From the NCBI RefSeq assembly GCF_020178975.1, contig NZ_JAHXBU010000046.1, forward strand, positions 219,401 to 283,400: a stretch of 64,000 nucleotides of DNA, given 5' to 3'. The notes under the pieces are model-generated. The model saw nothing but the letters and a program-made list of their open reading frames with translations. It was not told the DNA's origin and ran no database searches. This stretch comes from Cesiribacter sp. SM1. Lineage in GTDB: Bacteria; Bacteroidota; Bacteroidia; Cytophagales; Cyclobacteriaceae. Made by a program: the position numbers and the translations under genes. Positions 25,262 to 34,364 of this stretch are shown one piece after another (position 1 is the first letter of the stretch; every line of letters begins with the position of its first letter).

Positions 25262-26656
25262 ATGAGAAGCTACGCTGACCTAATTCATCAGACATTTTAC
25301 TTTCCAACAGAAGAATTTCGCGTTGAAAATGGAGAGTTAATTTTCAACGATGTGCCACTGATGCCCATCATACAGCAATATGGCACACCCATGAAGATAA
25401 CCTACCTACCCAAAATCGGGAGGAATATTCAGCAGGCCAAGCGATTGTTTGCCAAAGCGATAGAGAAGCATAATTATAAAGGGCAATATACTTACTGCTA
25501 TTGTACTAAATCTTCCCATTTCAGTTTTGTGGTAGAAGAAGCGTTAAAGAACGACATCCACCTGGAGACTTCTTCGGCCTTTGATATGCCCATTATTAAA
25601 AGGCTCTACGAAAGAGGGAAGATTAACAAAGATACATTAATTGTCTGTAATGGTTACAAAAGAGACCGCTACAGTAAGCATATTTCTGACTTTCTGAACG
25701 CAGGTTTCCATAATTGCATCCCGGTGCTGGACAACCTGATGGAGATTCAGTACCTGGAAAAATGGGTGAATGTTCCTTATAAAGTAGGGATTCGTGTGGC
25801 TGCAGACGAAGAACCAAATTTTGATTTTTACACCTCCCGCCTGGGCATCCGCTACAACGATGTGATTCCTTTCTACAAAGAAGTGATCAGCAACAGCCCT
25901 AAGGCAAAACTTAAAATGCTTCACTACTTTATTAATACCGGCATCAAGGATACGGTATACTACTGGAGTGAGCTCAGCAAGTTTGTGCAGATGTACTGCG
26001 AGCTGAAAAAGATATGCCCCGAGCTGGACACCATTGACATTGGTGGTGGCTTCCCGATCAAAACCTCGCTGCACTTCGATTACAATTATGAATACATGAT
26101 CGATCAGATCGTGATGAACATAAAGGAAATGTGCCGCGAAAACGATGTACCCGAGCCTCACATCTTTACCGAGTTTGGCAGCTATACCGTAGGTGAAAGC
26201 GGCGCTACCATTTATTCTGTTTTAGGTCAGAAACTGCAGAACGACAAGGAGCTCTGGTATATGATAGACGGCTCCTTTATTACCCAGCTGCCCGATGTAT
26301 GGGGCCTGAACCAGAAGTTCCTGATGCTTGCCATCAACCACTGGAACAACCGCTTCCAGAAGGTTAACCTTGGCGGCCTTACCTGCGACAGCCAGGACTT
26401 TTATGCATCGGAGGCACATACCTCAGAGGTATACCTGCCTAAAATAGAAGAAGGGCAGACGCTGTACATGGGCATGTTCCATACAGGAGCCTACCAGGAA
26501 ACGCTTGGTGGCTACGGCGGCGTTCAGCACTGCCTTATTCCTGCACCGCAGCATATCGTTATCGACCAGGATGAGCATGGAAATATTACCCACGAAGTAT
26601 TTTCTACGGAACAGGATAGTGAAAGCATGATGCAGATACTGGGCTACGGCAAGTAA
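25262..26656 (+). CDS. speA: Arginine decarboxylase (PLP, alanine-racemase fold)
   Basis: 464 residues, shorter than the ~630-residue E. coli SpeA and matching the Bacteroidota form. Decarboxylates arginine to agmatine for polyamine synthesis. The Schiff-base lysine is K83 in YCYCTKSSHFSF. Phosphate-binding glycines are in DTIDIGGGFPI, and the C-terminal half contains GSYTVGESGATIYSVLGQK and GMFHTGAYQETLGGYGG, with a Cys-containing segment LTCDSQDFY. A purine-rich AGGAG precedes the ATG by 2 nt. Diaminopimelate or ornithine decarboxylase are fold relatives but length and motifs fit SpeA. Confidence 0.9.
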   Translation: MRSYADLIHQTFYFPTEEFRVENGELIFNDVPLMPIIQQYGTPMKITYLPKIGRNIQQAKRLFAKAIEKHNYKGQYTYCYCTKSSHFSFVVEEALKNDIHLETSSAFDMPIIKRLYERGKINKDTLIVCNGYKRDRYSKHISDFLNAGFHNCIPVLDNLMEIQYLEKWVNVPYKVGIRVAADEEPNFDFYTSRLGIRYNDVIPFYKEVISNSPKAKLKMLHYFINTGIKDTVYYWSELSKFVQMYCELKKICPELDTIDIGGGFPIKTSLHFDYNYEYMIDQIVMNIKEMCRENDVPEPHIFTEFGSYTVGESGATIYSVLGQKLQNDKELWYMIDGSFITQLPDVWGLNQKFLMLAINHWNNRFQKVNLGGLTCDSQDFYASEAHTSEVYLPKIEEGQTLYMGMFHTGAYQETLGGYGGVQHCLIPAPQHIVIDQDEHGNITHEVFSTEQDSESMMQILGYGK

Positions 26657-26700
26657 CCAGCGTTAGATGTATTGATGATCAATATTAATACCATAAAAAA

Positions 26701-26722
26701 GGTTCTGCAGTGCTGCAGAACC
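26701..26722. terminator. Bidirectional terminator between convergent genes
   Basis: Perfect 10-bp inverted repeat GGTTCTGCAG / CTGCAGAACC, flanked by six A residues on the left and TTTTCTTTTT on the right. It can end speA and the minus-strand barrel gene. Confidence 0.92.
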
Positions 26723-26781
26723 TTTTCTTTTTAATGCAGCGCTACCTTTTAGGTAAAGCTGCTACAAACAATAATAGATCT

Positions 26782-27531
26782 TTATTCCTCTACTCCCGGC
26801 CTGTTTTTGAGCTTTAGGAAGTTATTGTAGTTAAAGCTTTTTCGGGGTATGCGGTAAGAAACATTTACCCCTAAAGTAACAAAATTGTCGTTGCTGTTGC
26901 TGCTGGCTGTTTCAACCAGCCCTGCATCCAGGTAGTCGCTTCCGGTTAAATAATAGCTAAGCTCCAGCGCCATAGAAAAGAAGCTGCTAAGTCTGTACTC
27001 TCCCCCTACGCCAAGCGGCACCACCAGGGCTGTGCTGCTGAAATCAGGATTACCATCAAAATTTTCGCCAGAATCAGGATTTCTCGGATTGATCAGCATT
27101 ACTCCTGCACCGGCCAAAGCATAAAAGTTATAATCCCTTGTATGCTCATCAAACTCCCTGGCAGGAAACAAGGAATGTTTTACTGCCAGTATACCGCTGA
27201 AATTGTTACCCACCATGCCTTCTCCCCCCAGGTCTGTTGGAGAATCGCAGCTCATTCTGTAGTAGCTTGCCCTGGTTAAAACACTGATATAATGAGTAAG
27301 CTGATAGCCAAGCCCGAGTGAAAAGTGCGGGTTCAGAAAATAATTCTGATCTTCAAACTCGCCAAGGGTACAACTATTCCCATCAAGCCCCGTAAATCCC
27401 ACATTTATCTGGGCACTAAAATTGCTCTTGTGGGGGTGTGCGTATTCATCTAAGTAATGATATTCAGGAGTTGGCTGGCCCAGAGCATAAAAATTAATCA
27501 GCAAGGCTAAAAACAATATTGTATACCGCAT
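26782..27531 (-). CDS. Outer-membrane beta-barrel protein (porin-like), unknown function
   Basis: 249 residues. Signal peptide MRYTILFLALLINFYALGQ, then repeated amphipathic strands such as FSAQINVGFTGL, HFSLGLGYQLTHYISVLTRA, YNFYALAGAGVMLI, STALVVPLGVGGEYRLS, FFSMALELSYYLTG and FVTLGVNVSYRIPRKSF. The pattern is that of an eight-stranded OmpA/OmpW-type barrel. The end (YNNFLKLKNRPGVEE) extends past the last strand. Ligand or function not recognisable. Single gene. Confidence 0.75.
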   Translation of the reverse strand: MRYTILFLALLINFYALGQPTPEYHYLDEYAHPHKSNFSAQINVGFTGLDGNSCTLGEFEDQNYFLNPHFSLGLGYQLTHYISVLTRASYYRMSCDSPTDLGGEGMVGNNFSGILAVKHSLFPAREFDEHTRDYNFYALAGAGVMLINPRNPDSGENFDGNPDFSSTALVVPLGVGGEYRLSSFFSMALELSYYLTGSDYLDAGLVETASSNSNDNFVTLGVNVSYRIPRKSFNYNNFLKLKNRPGVEE

Positions 27532-27696
27532 AGCTATAGTATCTACAGAAGATAAAAAAGTAAAAATAATAATTCAGTATACGGGTGCATAGTACTTTGG
27601 ATACGGCAACAGGCCAGACCGCTGCTTATTCAAGCCTTTTTCTTGTATTTTGCAACTATGCCTCCATTTTTTACAGGAACAAATTAAATAAGAACA

Positions 27697-28620
27697 ATGC
27701 GTTTTCAAAGAATGCTTGAACAAGGCTGCCTGCTTGCTGCACTGCTAACTGCAATGGCCAGTTGCACGGCCCCCAGGTCTATCATCAACTCCGGCAAAGT
27801 TACTGCCCCCGGCCAGTTTAAGGTAGGCTTTAATTATGGGGGTAACATTGCCACCGAACCTCTTAGTGAACTGGATGACATTGCAAGGACCACTGTTGAT
27901 GCCGTTACCAACAGGGATTCTGTTTTTTTTGATGAACAGATTGATGTTTTCGCCAGGGCACTTACGGCCTATGCCATAGATCCTGTTGGCCCGGCCTTTG
28001 ATGTGTATGTTAGGTATGGCATAGCTCCTCGTTTTGATGCCGGCTATAAATATGCCTCCGGTGCTCATGTGATCGATGGTATGTACCAGTTTATGGGCTC
28101 TACGGGAACACCCCAGGATCCGGGCCCGCGCGGGCTGTATGGCAGCGTTGGTCTTCAGTACTCCGGCCAGAACCTGAACATTGGCGACCAGTTTTATCTC
28201 GACAGGATCAACAACCTGCTTAGATTCAATGCCCGCAGGCGCGACCTGGTGGTGCCACTGATTTTCAGTACCTCTTTCGGGCCTGAGGAAGAGATTGGCA
28301 GCATTGCCTTTGGTGTGGTATACAACCACACTTTTATCAATTATGGTTTTGAGCCGGGTGAGGTATTCAGGCGTGTAGGCGGTAACCGGGTGGAAAGAAT
28401 AGAAAGCCTATCGGAGAGTAACAACTTCTCCTCCTTTGGTGCTTTTATCAACGGCAGGTTTGGGTACAAATTTATTTATGTACTGCCTGCACTAACCCTC
28501 TACTACCAGAATTACGGTACCTATAAGCTGCTCGAGGGCAGGGAATACAGCTTTAAGGGCGTAACCATTATTCCTTCCATTGGCCTGCAGGCAAGGTTTG
28601 GCGGCCGCAACAGGAGGTAG
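27697..28620 (+). CDS. Lipid-anchored putative beta-barrel surface protein
   Basis: 307 residues. The N-terminus shows a lipobox-like AMASC (cysteine ~23) followed by TAPRSIINSGKVTAPGQF, which resembles many Bacteroidota outer-membrane lipoproteins. The rest alternates aromatic and small residues (VGFNYGGNIATEP, YVRYGIAPRFDAGYKYASG, GLYGSVGLQYSGQ, SIAFGVVYNHTFINYGFEP, VTIIPSIGLQARFGG), suggesting a barrel. The family is not recognised. It is divergent from the preceding barrel gene and ends at a strong terminator at 28641. Confidence 0.68.
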   Translation: MRFQRMLEQGCLLAALLTAMASCTAPRSIINSGKVTAPGQFKVGFNYGGNIATEPLSELDDIARTTVDAVTNRDSVFFDEQIDVFARALTAYAIDPVGPAFDVYVRYGIAPRFDAGYKYASGAHVIDGMYQFMGSTGTPQDPGPRGLYGSVGLQYSGQNLNIGDQFYLDRINNLLRFNARRRDLVVPLIFSTSFGPEEEIGSIAFGVVYNHTFINYGFEPGEVFRRVGGNRVERIESLSESNNFSSFGAFINGRFGYKFIYVLPALTLYYQNYGTYKLLEGREYSFKGVTIIPSIGLQARFGGRNRR

Positions 28621-28640
28621 TGATCAGAAAGCTATTAAGA

Positions 28641-28674
28641 AAAAGGGAATGGACTTCCGGATCCATTCCCTTTT
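28641..28674. terminator. Bidirectional terminator
   Basis: Stem GGGAATGGA / TCCATTCCC (extendable with flanking A/T pairs) and an 8-nt loop, followed on the plus strand by TTTTTTTATTTT and preceded by AAAA for the other strand. Between convergent genes. Confidence 0.9.
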
Positions 28675-28696
28675 TTTATTTTCTTTCCCTAATCAA

Positions 28697-31600
28697 TCAT
28701 AAGCCTACTGGAGCATAATCTCTGGTTATTTTCACCTGTTCAGTCTGCTTCACAAAACCATTCCAGTCGTTCTGGAAGAAGTTATTCACCTCCTGCAGGT
28801 AAGCCTTCACTTCTTTGCCCAACTGTGCTACCACCAGTTTCTGGCTTTCGGTGGGTGCACCGCTTACAGGCGTAGGCTTGGCAAATACACCGCTTACAGA
28901 ACCAAAGGGAGAATTAAAGTGGCTGGAAGCCTCTCCTATCTTTACACTAATAAGGGCGGGATCTTCGAAAATACCCTGTACATCTTCGGCAGGAATAACT
29001 TTCTGCAGCAGGGAGTCCAGCTGCTTTTTCAGCGCATCACCCTTTTGCTTCATGGCTGTTTTCTCCTCCCCTTCCAGTTTCTCCACCACTGCATCTACAC
29101 TTTCTTTGGCCTCCTGCAGGTTAGCCACTGCCTGTGCTACTCCTTTCACATAATCTGTAAATTCATCCAGTAAGGCATAGGTCTGCTGCAGGGCTGCAGG
29201 GTCTGCCTTCAGCCGTGGGTCGGCTTTAACCTGCACTTTGCTGCTTGCAACATCGCTGCCATTGATTACCTTAATCGTATACTCGCCGGGACTTACCAGC
29301 CTGGCAGCCTCCAGGGGCTTGCCTTCTTTTGGTTTAGGCGCACCCGGCATCCGGATGGCATCATGCTCCAGCGACCAGAAGAACCTGTTCATGCCTGGCT
29401 CGGCCTTTACCTGCATATGGCGGATTACCTTACCGGCAACATCTGAAACCTCTACATATACAGTATCTTTTTTATCTGTAGTTTTCACCTCTTTTACAGA
29501 GAATGTCACCTGCGCACCAAACGGTTGGTTTTCTCCCTGGTACATGGCATCGCCATGGAAGCGGGTACCCCCGGCTTCGCGGTAGCTTACCAGGTAGGCA
29601 TCCGGTATTGGGTACAGGTGTACAGCTTTATCCAGCAGCTGGGCACCCTGCTGCGCAATTTCTCTAAGCGGACGTATATCGTCTAAAATCCACATGGAGC
29701 GGCCAAAAGTAGCAATGGCCAGGTCGTGCTCTCTTGGGTGAATCACCATATCCATGGTAGATACATTGGGATAACCCGCTGTCCATTTTGTCCAGTTGGC
29801 ACCGGCATCTACACTTACATATAAACCGCCTTCTGTTCCTAAGAACATCAGTTTTGGTGCAAGGGGGTCCTGGGTAAAGCTTAGGGTATAGCCATCTACT
29901 TTAGCCGCGCTCACCAGGTTCTTCCAGGTTTTGCCATAATCGGTGGTGTGGTAGAGGTAAGGCGCCAGGTTATTTCTGCGGTAATCATTTACTACCACAA
30001 AGGCCTCTCCTTCCTTATGACTGGAAGCTGTAATTTGCGGTACCCATGCACCTTTGGGATAACTCTTGATAATGTCTGCCACATTTTTCCAGCTTTTGCC
30101 GCCATCCTGGGTGAGCTGTATGTTGCCATCGTCGGTACCAACCCAGATCACATCCTGCTTAAGGCTGCTGGGCGCAATGGCCATAATGGTGGTATGGTTT
30201 TCCGCACCGGTAATATCGTAGGTTAACCCACCGGTTCTGTTCTGTTTCTGCTTTTCCGGATCGTTGGTGGTAAGATCTGGTGATACAATCTGCCAGCTCT
30301 GCCCTTCGTCGGTAGATTTATGCAGGTATTGGCTGCCAAAATAGATGGTTTTAGGGGCGTGCGGATCCCGGGCAATTGCCGCATTCCAGTTAAAGCGCAG
30401 AAATTCGCCATTGGGGTGCACCGGCTTTATAAATTTTGAAGCACCGGTTTCATAGTCGAGGCGCATGAGGTTACCACCCTGCCACATGCCATAGCCATAG
30501 CGGGTATTATCCAGGTCAGCCACTACATCAAAGCCATCACCGAAGGCAATTTCTTCCCAATAACTATTACGGATACCGCTGGTGCGCCAAACTTTGCTCG
30601 GACCGCGGAAAGTGCCATTATCCTGGGTACCGCCCATCACGTTATAGGGCGTATCCATGTCTACTGCAATGTGGTAAAACTGCGTTACAGGCAGGTTCTC
30701 TACAAAGCGCCAGCTGCTGCCCCTGTCCCTGGAGATGGCCAAACCACCGTCGTTACCATTCATGATCAGATCAGGGTTCTGCGGATGGATCCACCAGAAA
30801 TGGTGGTCGCCATGGATGCGGTCCCAGCCCAGCAGCGTTTTAAAAGTTTTGCCGCCATCTTCACTTACCGTCACATTGGAGAATACATTGTAGAGCCTGT
30901 TTTCATTGGCAGGATCCACCGCCAGGTCGGCATAGTAGAACGGGCGGTCGCCTATATTTTTATCAGCCACTTTATGCCAGCTAAAGCCGCCATCTTCGGA
31001 GCGGTAGAGTGCATTTTTCTTTGATTCAATCAGAGCATATATAATCTTAGGATTGCTCCTGGCAATGGCCAAGCCTATTTTACCCAGCTCTCCCTCCGGC
31101 AGCCCGTCTTCCGAAGTTTTCTTTGTCCAGGTGTTGCCGCCATCCAGGGTCATGTACAGTCCAGAACCAGCACCACCAGATTTAAAATACCAGGGCCAGC
31201 GGCGGTACTCCCACATGTTCACCAGCATTTTATTTGGGTTGGCAGGGTCTACAACCAGGTCAGATGCCCCGGTTCTTTCATTCACATACAGGATCTTCTC
31301 CCAGCTTTTTCCGCCATCGGTGGTACGGTACACGCCCCTGTCTTTGGTATCGCCCCAGGCAGTGCCCAGTGCAGCCACATACACCACCTCGGGATTGTTT
31401 TTGTTGATGATGATGCGATGGATGTTGCTGGTGGCCTCCAGCCCCAGGTGCTGCCAGCTACGACCGCCGTCGATGCTCTTATAAACCCCGTTACCATTGC
31501 TCTGGCTGTTGCGGGGATTACCCTCGCCGGTGCCCACCCATATTACCTGCGGGTTGGTCTGATCTATGGCAATGGCACCAATGGATGCCGCTTTCTCCTT

Positions 31601-31852
31601 ATCGAAAATTGGTTGCCAGGTTACTCCGCCGCCTTCACTTTTCCAAAGGCCGCCCGAAGCTGTACCTACATAAATGATATTGGGGTTTTCGTGTACCGCA
31701 TCTATAGCCGTTACACGTCCGCTGGTGGCAGCCGGGCCAATGTTCCTGGGCTTGATATTCTTGAAGCGGGCCATATCCAGCTGCTGGGCTTCAGCAATTG
31801 AAACGGACAGCAGCAACAGCACAAAGCAGCCCTTCCAGAAATGTCTGAGCAT
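28697..31852 (-). CDS. Large secreted BNR/sortilin-type beta-propeller protein
   Basis: 1051 residues from the ATG at 31852, which starts a signal peptide (MLRHFWKGCFVLLLLSVSIA, cut near EAQ). An upstream ATG 63 bp earlier would bury it. Residues ~30-720 contain about eleven Asp-box (BNR) repeats of the form S-x-D-x-G-x-(S/T)-W, e.g. SIDGGRSWQH, TTDGGKSWEK, TLDGGNTWTK, TQDGGKSWKN, which fold into one or two sortilin/VPS10-like propellers. The remainder has a FlgD-like Ig segment (VIRHMQVKAEPGMNRFFWSL) and a helical C-terminal region. No T9SS sorting domain is seen at the end. Homologues are often called glycosyl hydrolase, but no enzymatic residues can be assigned; substrate unknown. Confidence 0.85.
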   Translation of the reverse strand: MLRHFWKGCFVLLLLSVSIAEAQQLDMARFKNIKPRNIGPAATSGRVTAIDAVHENPNIIYVGTASGGLWKSEGGGVTWQPIFDKEKAASIGAIAIDQTNPQVIWVGTGEGNPRNSQSNGNGVYKSIDGGRSWQHLGLEATSNIHRIIINKNNPEVVYVAALGTAWGDTKDRGVYRTTDGGKSWEKILYVNERTGASDLVVDPANPNKMLVNMWEYRRWPWYFKSGGAGSGLYMTLDGGNTWTKKTSEDGLPEGELGKIGLAIARSNPKIIYALIESKKNALYRSEDGGFSWHKVADKNIGDRPFYYADLAVDPANENRLYNVFSNVTVSEDGGKTFKTLLGWDRIHGDHHFWWIHPQNPDLIMNGNDGGLAISRDRGSSWRFVENLPVTQFYHIAVDMDTPYNVMGGTQDNGTFRGPSKVWRTSGIRNSYWEEIAFGDGFDVVADLDNTRYGYGMWQGGNLMRLDYETGASKFIKPVHPNGEFLRFNWNAAIARDPHAPKTIYFGSQYLHKSTDEGQSWQIVSPDLTTNDPEKQKQNRTGGLTYDITGAENHTTIMAIAPSSLKQDVIWVGTDDGNIQLTQDGGKSWKNVADIIKSYPKGAWVPQITASSHKEGEAFVVVNDYRRNNLAPYLYHTTDYGKTWKNLVSAAKVDGYTLSFTQDPLAPKLMFLGTEGGLYVSVDAGANWTKWTAGYPNVSTMDMVIHPREHDLAIATFGRSMWILDDIRPLREIAQQGAQLLDKAVHLYPIPDAYLVSYREAGGTRFHGDAMYQGENQPFGAQVTFSVKEVKTTDKKDTVYVEVSDVAGKVIRHMQVKAEPGMNRFFWSLEHDAIRMPGAPKPKEGKPLEAARLVSPGEYTIKVINGSDVASSKVQVKADPRLKADPAALQQTYALLDEFTDYVKGVAQAVANLQEAKESVDAVVEKLEGEEKTAMKQKGDALKKQLDSLLQKVIPAEDVQGIFEDPALISVKIGEASSHFNSPFGSVSGVFAKPTPVSGAPTESQKLVVAQLGKEVKAYLQEVNNFFQNDWNGFVKQTEQVKITRDYAPVGL

Positions 31853-32178
31853 AAAAGGTTTTATTATGTATTGAAAAATATGCAAAAGATATCCAGGATT
31901 GCATGAAAATAGCAACAGTGGCAGTTGATTTAATAACTCAGTTTAAAAAACTGCAATGTTTAACCACTGATAGCCGGTATAAAGGAGCTGAAAAAACAGC
32001 TAGTGCCTGGCTTTATCCCAATCAGTATTTGATTGAGTGACCCTTTTAATGCCCTAGCATAGTTTTCCTCTTCAGCTGTACCCTGGCTTTTTAACTTAGT
32101 TTAACTTTCCGGAATCGGCTTAAAAGCAGGCAAACTGCTTTCTTTTTACTATTTTTGAGGCTAAGCTATTTCTGTGCC
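31853..32178. other. Divergent intergenic region (~326 bp)
   Basis: Non-coding spacer between the BNR protein and the glycosyltransferase. It is AT-rich with a small hairpin CAGTTT-AAA-AAACTG at 31939-31953 and a plus-strand TATTTTTG box at 32150-32157. No tRNA, ncRNA or conserved small ORF is recognised in it. Confidence 0.6.
32150..32157 (+). promoter_or_regulatory. -7 box of the GT2 gene
   Basis: TATTTTTG, an exact TAnnTTTG, 21 nt before the GTG at 32179. It overlaps the TTG that a longer ORF would use as start, which argues for the GTG. No TTTG at the expected -33 position. Confidence 0.35.
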
Positions 32179-32934
32179 GTGTCGGATAGTCTGGTAATTA
32201 TACCCACTTATAATGAGATTGAGAATATAGAGGCCATGATCAGGCGGGTGTTTACCCTGCCAAAAACCTTTCATATTCTGATAATAGATGATGGATCGCC
32301 CGACGGAACAGCGCAGCGGGTGCTTGATCTTCAGCTGGAGTATGGCGGTGCATTGCACTTATTGCAGCGTCCGGGCAAGCTGGGTTTGGGTACTGCATAC
32401 ATCAAGGGCTTCCAGTGGGCCCTGGAGCGGCACTATGAGTATGTGTTTGAGATGGATGCCGATTTCAGCCATAACCCGATAGACCTGCTGCGGCTCTATG
32501 ATGCCTGTGCCAGCGAAGGCTATGCCATGGCCATAGGTTCGCGCTATGTGAAAGGTGTGAACGTGGTAAACTGGCCTATGTCGCGCGTGCTGATGTCGTA
32601 TTTTGCCTCCCTCTATGTGCGCTTCATCACAGGCCTGCCCATACACGACAGCACTGCAGGATTTAAATGTTACACCCGCCGTGTGCTGGAAACCATAGAC
32701 CTCGACAACATCAAGTTTGTTGGCTATGCCTTCCAGATCGAGATGAAATTCACTACCTGGAAGTGGGGCTTTGACATCAAAGAGGTTCCCATCATCTTTA
32801 CTGACCGCGACAAAGGGGTAAGCAAAATGTCACGTCACATCTTTAAAGAAGCTATTTTCGGCATCATCTACATGAAGCTCAAGTCCTTCTTCAAAAGCTA
32901 CCAGCCGAAGGAAAGGGAATTGGTGAATGAGTGA
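32179..32934 (+). CDS. Family 2 glycosyltransferase, polyprenol-phosphate mannosyltransferase type
   Basis: 251 residues from a GTG at 32179 (reading MSDSLVIIPTYNE); a TTG eight codons upstream is an alternative. GT-A fold with LVIIPTYNEIENIEAMIRR, LIIDDGSPDGTAQRV, the metal-binding EMDADFSHNP and SRYVKGVNVVNWP, closely following the DPM1/polyprenol monophosphomannose synthase pattern. No C-terminal membrane anchor is visible, so it is likely a soluble or peripheral enzyme that loads mannose or a related sugar onto a lipid phosphate carrier. The donor sugar cannot be read from the sequence. A 163-bp unannotated spacer follows. Confidence 0.87.
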   Translation: MSDSLVIIPTYNEIENIEAMIRRVFTLPKTFHILIIDDGSPDGTAQRVLDLQLEYGGALHLLQRPGKLGLGTAYIKGFQWALERHYEYVFEMDADFSHNPIDLLRLYDACASEGYAMAIGSRYVKGVNVVNWPMSRVLMSYFASLYVRFITGLPIHDSTAGFKCYTRRVLETIDLDNIKFVGYAFQIEMKFTTWKWGFDIKEVPIIFTDRDKGVSKMSRHIFKEAIFGIIYMKLKSFFKSYQPKERELVNE

Positions 32935-33097
32935 GGAATTGAGGGAACAGTCTGCCGCTGCGGTGATTTGGTGAGGGCGCGAGTTTTGTGTACCCTGATC
33001 AAACCACTCTTGTGCTTTACCATCACTGCTATACCTTATTCCAGAATAGTTTATGTTGTAAATTCCAGCCCCGTTAACTCATTCCCCCACAACTCCT

Positions 33098-34315
33098 TTA
33101 ATCGAACTTGATCGCCTTGATGGGCTGTATACGGGAGATGATGGTGGAGGGAATAAGCAGGATAAGCATCACCAGCACAAAGATAAGCAGGTTCAGGCCA
33201 ATGATGATGGGCCAGTCCCACAAGATGGGTACAGTATCCATGTAGTAGTTGTCCTTATCGAGCGGAATGAGCTTGAACTGCTGCTGAATAAAACCAAAGC
33301 CCAGGGCAATAATATTCCCCCAGAGGATTCCTTTCAACACCATTTGCATACCGTTGGTAATAAATATGCGGCGGAGCTGTCCGTGCGTGGCCCCCATTGC
33401 CATTAGGGTACCGATCATGGGCGTGCGTTCCATAATCAGAATAAGCAGAATAGACACCATATTAAAGCAGGCCACGAACAGGATAAGGGCCAGGAATATC
33501 ACCACATTTCTGTTGAGCAGGTTGAGCCACTCAAATATCTGTATGTTCCGGTCTGTTACCTTTTCTACATAATAACTGTAATTGGTTAGCTCATACAGCA
33601 GTTCCTGCGCTTTATCTATGTCGTCAAAATCCCTGAGGTATACCTCCAGACCACCGGCAAGGGTATCATTCCAGTTGTTGAGCTGCCTGACCAGGTCAAT
33701 ATCACCCAGGATCAGCGATTCATCATAATCTTCCATGCCGGTGGCGTAAATACCTGCCACCTGCAGCCTTCTGAAGCGGGGCGGGTTCTGCACAAAGTAC
33801 ATGATCACATCATTTCCTACCTCCAGCCTAAGCTGGTCTGCAATACGCTGGCTGATGACTACCTCGGTGGATACAGCCGTATCTTCCATACTGGGGAAAG
33901 TGCCCTCCAGCATATTTGGCAAAAAGCGCTCCCTGTCGAATTTTTTCCCTACACCTTTCAGCAGTACGCCAAGTACCTCATCCTGCGTCTTTAGCAGACC
34001 GGGCTTGTAAGCAAACTGCTGCACATGTTCTATGTACGGATAATCCTGCGGGTTTTGATAAAAATCTAAGTTGTTCGAAATTGGGTTTTCGGCATACATA
34101 TTGCCGAAGGTATAGCGGGTTACTTGCAGATGACCGCCAAAACTCACTACCTTGTCGGTAATAGTCTGTTGAAAGCCCCTCAGGATCAAAAACGACACAA
34201 TCATCACGGCCAGGCCAAGCCCTATGCTCGCCACTGCTATTTTATGTATCAGCGAAGAGAAAGAGCCCTTATTGGCATTGTTGATGCGCGAAGAAATAAA
34301 GTATGATAGGTTCAA
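33098..34315 (-). CDS. LolC/LolE-type ABC transporter permease (FtsX/MacB family)
   Basis: 405 residues. The frame has no ATG at its N-terminus; a TTG at 34315 gives MNLSYFISSRINNANKGSFS, the form expected for this family. Membrane segments: ~23-46 (KIAVASIGLGLAVMIVSFLIL), then a ~220-residue periplasmic domain, then ~270-295, ~320-340 and ~370-393. The C-terminal segment ILLIPSTIISRIQPIKAIKFD is characteristic of lipoprotein-releasing permeases. In the Lol pathway such permeases extract lipoproteins from the inner membrane; the partner ATPase (LolD) is not in the window. Other FtsX-type exporters cannot be excluded. Confidence 0.85.
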   Translation of the reverse strand: MNLSYFISSRINNANKGSFSSLIHKIAVASIGLGLAVMIVSFLILRGFQQTITDKVVSFGGHLQVTRYTFGNMYAENPISNNLDFYQNPQDYPYIEHVQQFAYKPGLLKTQDEVLGVLLKGVGKKFDRERFLPNMLEGTFPSMEDTAVSTEVVISQRIADQLRLEVGNDVIMYFVQNPPRFRRLQVAGIYATGMEDYDESLILGDIDLVRQLNNWNDTLAGGLEVYLRDFDDIDKAQELLYELTNYSYYVEKVTDRNIQIFEWLNLLNRNVVIFLALILFVACFNMVSILLILIMERTPMIGTLMAMGATHGQLRRIFITNGMQMVLKGILWGNIIALGFGFIQQQFKLIPLDKDNYYMDTVPILWDWPIIIGLNLLIFVLVMLILLIPSTIISRIQPIKAIKFD

Positions 34316-34364
34316 GCCCGAGCAGGTTTTATAAATTAACTATATAACTAGATCAAAAGGCACA

